NCBI GenBank assembly: GCA_964036045.1
Contig: OZ038381.1
Span: 153,902,352-153,966,351 of the forward strand
Direction: 5' to 3'
Source: Eutreptiella sp. 'Long Island Sound 2002'
Taxonomy: Eukaryota > Euglenozoa > Euglenophyceae > Eutreptiales > Eutreptiaceae
DNA length: 64,000 bases
Part shown: positions 54,801-64,000 of the stretch, piece after piece
Position numbering within the stretch: position 1 is the stretch's first letter
Layout of the letters: every line of letters starts with the position of its first letter
The notes under the pieces: generated by a model
Database searches by the model: none
Seen by the model: only the letters and a program-made list of their open reading frames with translations
Told to the model about the DNA's origin: nothing
Made by a program: the position numbers and the translations under genes

Positions 54801-57800
54801 CACGTGCAGGGCATTGGGGGAGGAGTATAGGAAGGGCACATGCAGGGCATTGGGGGAGGAGTATAGGAAGGGCACGTGCAGGGCATTCGGGGAGGAGTAT
54901 AGGAAGGGCACATGCAGGGCATTGGGGGAGGAGTATAGGAAGGGCACGTGCAGGGCATTGCGGGAGGAGTATAGGAAGGGCACGTGCAGGGCATTGGGGG
55001 AGGAGTATAGGAAGGGCACATGCAGGGCATTGGGGGAGGAGTATAGGAAGGGCACGTGCAGGGCATTGGGGGAGGAGTATAGGAAGGGCACATGCAGGGC
55101 ATTGGGGGAGGAGTATAGGAAGGGCACGTGCATGGCATTGGGGGAGGAGTATAGGAAGGGCACGTGCAGGGCATTGGGGGAGGAGTATAGGAAGGGCACG
55201 TGCAGGGCATTGGGGGAGGAGTATAGGAAGGGCACGTGCAGGGCATTGGGGGAGGAGTATAGGAAGGGCACATGCAGGGCATTGGGGGAGGAGTATAGGA
55301 AGGGCACGTGCAGGGCATTGGGGGAGGAGTATAGGAAGGGCACGTGCAGGGCATTGGGGGAGGAGTATAGGAAGGGCACGTGCAGGGCAATTGGGGGAGG
55401 AGTATAGGAAGGGCACGTGCAGGGCTTTGCGGGAGGAGTACAGGAAGGGCACATGCAGGGCATTGGGGGAGGAGTATAGGAAGGGCACATGCAGGGCATT
55501 GGGGGAGGAGTATAGGAAGGGCACGTGCAGGGCATTGGGGGAGGAGTATAGGAAGGGCACATGCAGGGCATTGGGGGAGGAGTATAGGAAGGGCACATGC
55601 AGGGCATTGGGGGAGGAGTATAGGAAGGGCACGTGCAGGGCATTGGGGGAGGTGTATAGGAAGGGCACGTGCAGGGCATTGGGGGAGGAGTATAGGAAGG
55701 GCACGTGCAGGGCATTGGGGGAGGAGTATAGGAAGGGCACATGCAGGGCATTGGGGGAGGAGTATAGGAAGGGCACGTGCAGGGCATTCGGGGAGGAGTA
55801 TAGGAAGGGCACATGCAGGGCATTGGGGGAGGAGTATAGGAAGGGCACGTGCAGGGCATTGCGGGAGGAGTATAGGAAGGGCACGTGCAGGGCATTGGGG
55901 GAGGAGTATAGGAAGGGCACATGCAGGGCATTGGGGGAGGAGTATAGGAAGGGCACGTGCAGGGCATTGGGGGAGGAGTATAGGAAGGGCACATGCAGGG
56001 CATTGGGGGAGGAGTATAGGAAGGGCACGTGCATGGCATTGGGGGAGGAGTATAGGAAGGGCACGTGCAGGGCATTGGGGGAGGAGTATAGGAAGGGCAC
56101 GTGCAGGGCATTGGGGGAGGAGTATAGGAAGGGCACGTGCAGGGCATTGGGGGAGGAGTATAGGAAGGGCACATGCAGGGCATTGGGGGAGGAGTATAGG
56201 AAGGGCACGTGCAGGGCATTGGGGGAGGAGTATAGGAAGGGCACGTGCAGGGCATTGGGGGAGGAGTATAGGAAGGGCACGTGCAGGGCAATTGGGGGAG
56301 GAGTATAGGAAGGGCACGTGCAGGGCTTTGCGGGAGGAGTACAGGAAGGGCACATGCAGGGCATTGGGGGAGGAGTATAGGAAGGGCACATGCAGGGCAT
56401 TGGGGGAGGAGTATAGGAAGGGCACGTGCAGGGCATTGGGGGAGGAGTATAGGAAGGGCACATGCAGGGCATTGGGGGAGGAGTATAGGAAGGGCACATG
56501 CAGGGCATTGGGGGAGGAGTATAGGAAGGGCACATGCAGGGCATTGCGGGAGGAGTATAGGAAGGGTACGTGCAGGGCATTGGGGGAGGAGCATAGGAAG
56601 GGCACATGCAGGGCATTGGGGGAGGAGTATAGGAAGGGCACGTGCAGGGCATTGGGGGAGGAGTATAGGAAGGGCACGTGCAGGGCATCGCGGGAGGAGT
56701 ATAGGAAGGGCACATGCAGGGCATTGGGGGAGGAGTATAGGAAGGGCACATGCAGGGCATTGGGGGAGGAGTATAGGAAGGGCACATGCAGGGCATTGGG
56801 GGAGGAGTATAGGAAGGGCACGTGCAGGGCATTGCGGGAGGAGTATAGGAAGGGCACGTGCAGGGCATTGGGGGAGGAGTATAGGAAGGGCACATGCAGG
56901 GCATTGGGGGAGGAGTATAGGAAGGGCACGTGCAGGGCATTGGGGGAGGAGTATAGGAAGGGCACGTGCAGGGCAATTGGGGGAGGAGTATAGGAAGGGC
57001 ACGTGCAGGGCATTGGGGGAGGAGTATAGGAAGGGCACGTGCAGGGCATTGGGGGAGGAGTATAGGAAGGGCACATGCAGGGCATTGGGGGAGGAGTATA
57101 GGAAGGGCACGTGCAGGGCATTGGGGGAGGAGTATAGGAAGGGCACATGCAGGGCATTGCGTGAGGAGTATAGGAAGGGCACATGCAGGGCATTGGGGGA
57201 GCAGTATAGGAAGGGCACGTGCAGGGCATTGGGGGAGGAGTATAGGAAGGGCAAGTGCAGGGCATTGGGGGAGGCGTATAGGAAGGGCACGTGCAGGGCA
57301 TTGGGGGAAGAGTACAAGAAGGGCACATGCAGGGCATTGGGGGAGGAGTATAGGAAGGGTACGTGCAGGGCATTGCGGGAGGAGTATAGGAAGGGCACAT
57401 GCAGGGCATTGGGGGAGGAGTATAGGAAGGGCACGTGCAGGGCATTGGGGGAGGAGTATAGGAAGGGCACATGCAGGGCATTGGGGGAGGAGTATAGGAA
57501 GGGCGCGTGCAGGGCATTGCGGGAGGAGTATAGGAAGGGCACGTGCAGGGCATTGGGGGAGGAGTATAGGAAGGGCACATGCAGGGCATTGGGGGAGGAG
57601 TATAGGAAGGGCACATGCAGGGCATTGGGGGAGGAGTATAGGAAGGGCACGTGCAGGGCATTGGGGGAGGAGTATAGGAAGGGCATGTGCAGGGCATTGC
57701 GGGAGGAGTATAGGAAGGGCACATGCAGGGCATTGGGGGAGGAGTATAGGAAGGGCACATGCAGGGCATTGGGGGAGGAGTATAGGAAGGGCACGTGCAT

Positions 57801-60800
57801 GGCATTGGGGGAGGAGTATAGGAAGGGCACGTGCAGGGCATTGGGGGAGGAGTATAGGAAGGGCACGTGCAGGGCATTGGGGGAGGAGTATAGGAAGGGC
57901 ACGTGCAGGGCATTGGGGGAGGAGTATAGGAAGGGCACATGCAGGGCATTGGGGGAGGAGTATAGGAAGGGCACGTGCAGGGCATTGGGGGAGGAGTATA
58001 GGAAGGGCACGTGCAGGGCATTGGGGGAGGAGTATAGGAAGGGCACGTGCAGGGCAATTGGGGGAGGAGTATAGGAAGGGCACATGCAGGGCATTGGGGG
58101 AGGAGTATAGGAAGGGCACGTGCAGGGCATTGGGGGAGGAGTATAGGAAGGGCACATGCAGGGCATTGGGGGAGGAGTATAGGAAGGGCACGTGCATGGC
58201 ATTGGGGGAGGAGTATAGGAAGGGCACGTGCAGGGCATTGGGGGAGGAGTATAGGAAGGGCACGTGCAGGGCATTGGGGGAGGAGTATAGGAAGGGCACG
58301 TGCAGGGCATTGGGGGAGGAGTATAGGAAGGGCACATACAGGGCATTGGGGGAGGAGTATAGGAAGGGCACGTGCAGGGCATTGGGGGAGGAGTATAGGA
58401 AGGGCACGTGCAGGGCATTGGGGGAGGAGTATAGGAAGGGCACGTGCAGGGCAATTGGGGGAGGAGTATAGGAAGGGCACGTGCAGGGCTTTGCGGGAGG
58501 AGTACAGGAAGGGCACATGCAGGGCATTGGGGGAGGAGTATAGGAAGGGCACATGCAGGGCATTGGGGGAGGAGTATAGGAAGGGCACGTGCAGGGCATT
58601 GGGGGAGGAGTATAGGAAGGGCACATGCAGGGCATTGGGGGAGGAGTATAGGAAGGGCACATGCAGGGCATTGGGGGAGGAGTATAGGAAGGGCACATGC
58701 AGGGCATTGCGGGAGGAGTATAGGAAGGGTACGTGCAGGGCATTGGGGGAGGAGCATAGGAAGGGCACATGCAGGGCATTGGGGGAGGAGTATAGGAAGG
58801 GCACATGCAGGGCATTGGGGGAGGAGTATAGGAAGGGCACGTGCAGGGCATTGGGGGAGGAGTATAGGAAGGGCACGTGCAGGGCATCGCGGGAGGAGTA
58901 TAGGAAGGGCACATGCAGGGCATTGGGGGAGGAGTATAGGAAGGGCACATGCAGGGCATTGGGGGAGGAGTATAGGAAGGGCACATGCAGGGCATTGGGG
59001 GAGGAGTATAGGAAGGGCACGTGCAGGGCATTGCGGGAGGAGTATAGGAAGGGCACGTGCAGGGCATTGGGGGAGGAGTATAGGAAGGGCACATGCAGGG
59101 CATTGGGGGAGGAGTATAGGAAGGGCACGTGCAGCGCATTGGGGGAGGAGTATAGGAAGGGCACGTGCAGGGCAATTGGGGGAGGAGTATAGGAAGGGCA
59201 CGTGCAGGGCATTGGGGGAGGAGTATAGGAAGGGCACGTGCAGGGCATTGGGGGAGGAGTATAGGAAGAGCACATGCAGGGCATTGGGGGAGGAGTATAG
59301 GAAGGGCACGTGCAGGGCATTGGGGGAGGAGTATAGGAAGGGCACATGCAGGGCATTGCGTGAGGAGTATAGGAAGGGCACATGCAGGGCATTGGGGGAG
59401 CAGTATAGGAAGGGCACGTGCAGGGCATTGGGGGAGGAGTATAGGAAGGGCACGTGCAGGGCATTGGGGGAGGCGTATAGGAAGGGCACGGGCAGGGCAT
59501 TGGGGGAAGAGTACAAGAAGGGCACATGCAGGGCATTGGGGGAGGAGTATAGGAAGGGTACGTGCAGGGCATTGCGGGAGGAGTATAGGAAGGGCACATG
59601 CAGGGCATTGGGGGAGGAGTATAGGAAGGGCACGTGCAGGGCATTGGGGGAGGAGTATAGGAAGGGCACATGCAGGGCATTGGGGGAGGAGTATAGGAAG
59701 GGCGCGTGCAGGGCATTGCGGGAGGAGTATAGGAAGGGCACGTGCAGGGCATTGGGGGAGGAGTATAGGAAGGGCACATGCAGGGCATTGGGGGAGGAGT
59801 ATAGGAAGGGCACATGCAGGGCATTGGGGGAGGAGTATAGGAAGGGCACGTGCAGGGCATTGGCGGAGGAGTATAGGAAGGGCATGTGCAGGGCATTGCG
59901 GGAGGAGTATAGGAAGGGCACATGCAGGGCATTGGGGGAGGAGTATAGGAAGGGCACGTGCATGGCATTGGGGGAGGAGTATAGGAAGGGCACGTGCAGG
60001 GCATCGCGGGAGGAGTATAGGAAGGGCACGTGCAGGGCATTGGGGGAGGAGTATAGGAAGGGCACGTGCAAGGCATTGGGGGAGGAGTATAGGAAGGGCA
60101 CATGCAGGGCATTGGGGGAGGAGTATAGGAAGGGCACGTGCAGGGCATTGGGGGAGGAGTATAGGAAGGGCACGTGCAGGGCATTGGGGGAGGAGTATAG
60201 GAAGGGCACGTGCAGGGCAATTGGGGGAGGAGTATAGGAAGGGCACGTGCAGGGCATTGCGGGAGGAGTACAGGAAGGGCACATGCAGGGCATTGGGGGA
60301 GGAGTATAGGAAGGGCACATGCAGGGCATTGGGGGAGGAGTATAGGAAGGGCACGTGCAGGGCATTGGGGGAGGAGTATAGGAAGGGCACATGCAGGGCA
60401 TTGGGGGAGGAGTATAGGAAGGGCACATGCAGGGCATTGGGGGAGGAGTATAGGAAGGGCACATGCAGGGCATTGCGGGAGGAGTATAGGAAGGGTACGT
60501 GCAGGGCATTGGGGGAGGAGCATAGGAAGGGCACATGCAGGGCATTGGGGGAGGAGTATAGGAAGGGCACATGCAGGGCATTGGGGGAGGAGTATAGGAA
60601 GGGCACGTGCAGGGCATTGGGGGAGGAGTATAGGAAGGGCACGTGCAGGGCATCGCGGGAGGAGTATAGGAAGGGCACATGCAGGGCATTGGGGGAGGAG
60701 TATAGGAAGGGCACATGCAGGGCATTGGGGGAGGAGTATAGGAAGGGCACATGCAGGGCATTGGGGGAGGAGTATAGGAAGGGCACATGCAGGGCATTGG

Positions 60801-61809
60801 GGGAGGAGTATAGGAAGGGCACGTGCAGGGCATTGGGGGAGGAGTATAGGAAGGGCACATGCAGGGCATTGGGGGAGGAGTATAGGAAGGGCACATGCAG
60901 GGCATTGGGGGAGGAGTATAGGAAGGGCACATGCAGGGCATTGGGGGAGGAGTATAGGAAGGGCACATGCAGGGCATTGGGGGAGGAGTATAGGAAGGGC
61001 ACATGCAGGGCATTGCGGGAGGAGTATAGGAAGGGCACGTGCAGGGCATTGGGGGAGGAGTATAGGAAGGGCACATGCAGGGCATTGGGGGAGGAGTATA
61101 GGAAGGGCACGTGCAGGGCATTGGGGGAGGAGTATAGGAAGGGCACATGCAGGGCATTGGGGGAGGAGTATAGGAAGGGCACATGCAGGGCATTGGGGGA
61201 GGAGTATAGGAAGGGCACATGCAGGGCATTGCGGGAGGAGTATAGGAAGGGTACGTGCAGGGCATTGGGGGAGGAGCATAGGAAGGGCACATGCAGGGCA
61301 TTGGGGGAGGAGTATAGGAAGGGCACATGCAGGGCATTGGGGGAGGAGTATAGGAAGGGCACGTGCAGGGCATTGGGGGAGGAGTATAGGAAGGGCACGT
61401 GCAGGGCATCGCGGGAGGAGTATAGGAAGGGCACATGCAGGGCATTGGGGGAGGAGTATAGGAAGGGCACATGCAGGGCATTGGGGGAGGAGTATAGGAA
61501 GGGCACATGCAGGGCATTGGGGGAGGAGTATAGGAAGGGCACGTGCAGGGCATTGCGGGAGGAGTATAGGAAGGGCACGTGCAGGGCATTGGGGGAGGAG
61601 TATAGGAAGGGCACATGCAGGGCATTGGGGGAGGAGTATAGGAAGGGCACGTGCAGGGCATTGGGGGAGGAGTATAGGAAGGGCACGTGCAGGGCATTGG
61701 GGGAGGAGTATAGGAAGGGCACGTGCAGGGCATTGGGGGAGGAGTATAGGAAGGGCACGTGCAGGGCATTGGGGGAGGAGTATAGGAAGGGCACATGCAG
61801 GGCATTGGG
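51841..61809. repeat. 36-bp minisatellite, about 277 copies
   Basis: The unit includes GGAGGAGTATAGGAAGGGCA and CRTGCAGGGCATTGGG. Sites vary mainly at CACGTG/CACATG and TTGGGGG/TTGCGGG/TCGCGGG. Eight units carry one extra base (GGGCAATTGGG) at 53372, 55389, 56290, 56975, 58056, 58453, 59174 and 60219; every spacing is 36n+1. Larger blocks are visibly repeated, for example units with GTGAGGAG, GAGCAGTAT and GAAGAGTACAAG occur together near 54310-54480, 57160-57330, 59350-59520 and again at 63770-63930. The minus strand has no stop in any frame. Confidence 0.97.
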
Positions 61810-62017
61810 TGTAGGTGTAGGTGTAGCGTGACCTGACGATATAGGCTTTTCTTGGAAGCCGCACGCCCCGACGGTTGGCGGGAGGTCTCCGTCTAGCACT
61901 AGAGAGGCCCCTCACCCAAGGGCCCCTCCACGCGCTGTGTTTCTTGCCGGCTGTTTCGCTCTTTGTCGCGCCGCTCGCTGCACCCCGCGCACTACATGCT
62001 CGTGCCTCGCAACTTGG

Positions 62018-62310
62018 TGCCACCACTTAGTGGGCTTTGTACCACCACTTGGTGGGCTTTGTGCCACCACGCGGTGGACTTTGTGCCACCACTTGGTGGG
62101 CTTTGTGCCACCACGCGGTGGGCTTTGTGCCACCACGCGGTGGACTTTGTGCCACCACTTGGTGGGCTTTGTGCCACCACGCGGTGGACTTTGTGCCACC
62201 ACGCGGTGGGCTTTGTGCTTCCTTGCGGTGGGCCGCGTGCCACCACATGGTGGACTCGGTGCTTCCACGCGCTGGGCTTTGTGCCACCACGTGGTGGGCT
62301 CGCTGGGTGC
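62018..62310 (+). repeat. 22-bp hairpin-prone minisatellite, about 13 copies
   Basis: Unit GTGGGCTTTGTGCCACCACG plus CG, or the TTG variant. Period 22 is exact over most of its length. CCACCACGCGGTGG is an internal near-palindrome. Confidence 0.9.
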
Positions 62311-62314
62311 TGCA

Positions 62315-63135
62315 GGCAACCCCCGCCCGGTTACCAAACTAGGGGTGTCGAGGGTGCAGCACCAGCAGCACGTCAGGTGCAGCCGTTGTGCAGCAGCTGC
62401 TGCTTCCCCTTTCATGCTGCTGCACATGTTGTGTAGCTCACTGCAGCCAACCCCCGCCCCGTTACCAATCTAGGGGCTATGGGGGTGCTGCGTCAGCAGC
62501 ACGTCAAGGGCAGCCCTCACGCTGCAGCACCTGCAGCCCTTCATGCTGCAGTACGCGTGCTGCAGCTGTCTGCAGCCAAACCCAGCTCGGTTATCTTTGC
62601 AGGGGCTGCGGGGTTGCTGCACCTGCAACACTTCCGGTGTGCTGCGGCTGCTGCAGCCACTTTCTTGCTGTAGTTAGTGGGCCGCAGCTCAGTGCAGCTG
62701 ACCCCCGCCCCGTTACCAATGTAGGAGCTATGGGGGAAGCTGCATCGGCAGCACTTCAGCTGCCGCCCGAGTGTTGCAGCAGCTGTGGCTCGTTGGGTGC
62801 TGCAGCGTGTGTTGCAGCTCACTGCAGCCAACCCCCGCCCCGTTACCAATCTAGGGGCTATGGGGTGCTGGATCAGCAAAGCACCAGGTGCAGCCCTCAT
62901 GTTGCAGCAGCTGCAGCTCTTCACGCTGCAGTCCATGTGCTGTCCATGTGCTGCAGCTGACCGCAGCCAACCCCCCCGGTAGCAATCCAGCGGCTGTGGG
63001 GGTGCTGCTGCAGCACCACGTCAGGTGTGCTGCAGCTGCTGCAGCCACTGTCGTGCTGCAGTTCGTGGGCTGCAGCTGACCGCAGCCCACCCCCGCCCCG
63101 TTACCAATGCAGGAGCTATGGGGGTGCTGTGTCAG
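62315..63135 (+). repeat. ~128-bp tandem repeat, about 7 copies, CTGCAG-rich
   Basis: Each unit starts CAACCCCCGCCCCGTTACCA and continues ATCTAGGGGCTATGGGGGTG, followed by CAGCAGCAC and GTGCTGCAGC-type sequence. Starts lie at about 62323, 62450, 62575, 62700, 62830, 62968 and 63088. Divergence between copies is greater than within the 36-bp array. Confidence 0.85.
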
Positions 63136-63685
63136 CGGCACTTCAGTTGCCGCCCTCGTGTGGCACCCGTACCTGTCATGGGCTCTGGCTGCGTCGTTGT
63201 TCACGTGCACGGCGCGGGGCTTGCTCGTAGCGTGCACTGCTCGGGGTGTGGGCGCTGGCGCGCTGCTCTGTTGGTGTGTACCCACCCCAGGTGCCGGTCG
63301 CTCCGCGTGTTTGAGGAGGACCGTGCGTGGAGGACATCCTCCACTCCTGGGATGAGCTGGCTCAGCGCTGGACGTCCAGCCGATGGTTACGGCGCTAGCT
63401 CCCCACCATGTTGGCATGGTGCCCGAGGCCGCGGGGTATGGGGCCGCTTGCCTCAGGGGGGCCACTTGGGGCTCGCTCTGCGCGTTGCCTCTTGCTGCCG
63501 GTGTGTGTTTGTGTGGCCTCCCTAGCCTGTTTGATGTAGGCTGTCGCGGGTCTTGGCGCAACGTCGGTGAGACGCGCTCAGAGTCCTCGCACAGGGAGGG
63601 CGGCCAAATTAGGCCTCATCCACAGGGCTGAGCCCGCCCGTGGGGTGGGTGGACCTTGTTCGCCGCGACAAGGGTGTGGCTCCGG
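63136..63685. other. Unique spacer between the satellites
   Basis: No exon or family motif recognised on either strand. Confidence 0.35.
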
Positions 63686-64000
63686 GTGCAGGGCATTGGG
63701 GGAGGAGTATAGGAAGGGCACGTGCAGGGCATTGGGGGAGGAGTATAGGAAGGGCACATGCAGGGCATTGCGTGAGGAGTATAGGAAGGGCACATGCAGG
63801 GCATTGGGGGAGCAGTATAGGAAGGGCACGTGCAGGGCATTGGGGGAGGAGTATAGGAAGGGCACGTGCAGGGCATTGGGGGAGGCGTATAGGAAGGGCA
63901 CGTGCAGGGCATTGGGGGAAGAGTACAAGAAGGGCACATGCAGGGCATTGGGGGAGGAGTATAGGAAGGGTACGTGCAGGGCATTGCGGGAGGAGTATAG
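63686..64000. repeat. 36-bp minisatellite, second block, continues off window
   Basis: Same unit and same internal variants as 51841-61809, including the GTGAGGAG, GAGCAGTAT, GAGGCGTAT, GAAGAGTACAAG series, so this block is a copy of an interior part of the first array. Confidence 0.95.

Noticed and set aside
51841-61809. CRISPR-like array
   Set aside because: Units are directly contiguous with no unique spacers, and the DNA is eukaryotic.
51188-62026. Giant minus-strand ORFs of 3,400-3,612 codons across the 36-bp array
   Set aside because: All three minus frames are open at once, the content is a 12-residue repeat, and the frame crosses +1 insertions without consequence. This is a property of the satellite, not evidence of a protein.

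Overview
This is repeat-rich, gene-poor nuclear DNA from a eukaryote. Small exons are bounded by GT-AG splice sites with matching phases. There are several retroelement and DNA-transposon remnants, microsatellites, and two very large minisatellite arrays. The species cannot be read from the sequence. The LINE-like reverse transcriptase with a long post-RT region, and the FkbM-like methyltransferase with an NIGANDG motif, remind me of protist or microalgal genomes (dinoflagellate or haptophyte type). That is an impression only.

Layout. (1) 1-8.7 kb: a minus-strand split gene for a probable type II membrane-anchored FkbM-like methyltransferase that runs off the left edge. One of its introns holds a 5'-truncated LINE bounded by an 18-bp target-site duplication. 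(2) 9-15.3 kb: the two last exons of an unrecognised minus-strand gene, a frame-broken minus-strand coding region ending in an acidic Ser/Gly tail, and two loci with palindromic GGAAGC clusters. (3) 15.3-21.25 kb: an inverted repeat with ~194-bp arms enclosing two head-to-tail LINE copies, one with the RT domain and one truncated, whose ends lie in (CA)n/(TG)n tracts. (4) 22.4-26.96 kb: an array of about 91 copies of a 50-bp repeat with a ~1.6-kb higher-order period. (5) 27-33 kb: mostly non-coding, with microsatellites, a telomere-like patch and a LINE 3' fragment. (6) 33.7-36.3 kb: two minus-strand cysteine-rich ORFs separated by a Penelope-like element (PLE) fragment. The PLE has direct pLTR-like repeats carrying a hammerhead-ribozyme-like core, a partial inverted copy, and an RT thumb fragment. 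(7) 36.7-38.1 kb: an 84-bp minisatellite and a long (TG)n tract. (8) 39.1-51.8 kb: a minus-strand multi-exon fibronectin type III (FN3) gene; two hAT-like remnants flanked by palindromic GGCATGC arrays lie in its introns. (9) 51.84-61.81 kb: an array of about 277 copies of a 36-bp repeat that stops 40 nt upstream of an FN3-gene acceptor; then 22-bp and ~128-bp tandem repeats; then the 36-bp array resumes and leaves the window.

Nearly every recognisable host and transposon coding segment lies on the minus strand, as do all five tRNA-like promoter sequences. The genes do not form a pathway. The window is two split genes whose introns have been invaded by mobile elements and expanded satellites. 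Several extremely long open frames are by-products of stop-free satellites and are not called as genes.
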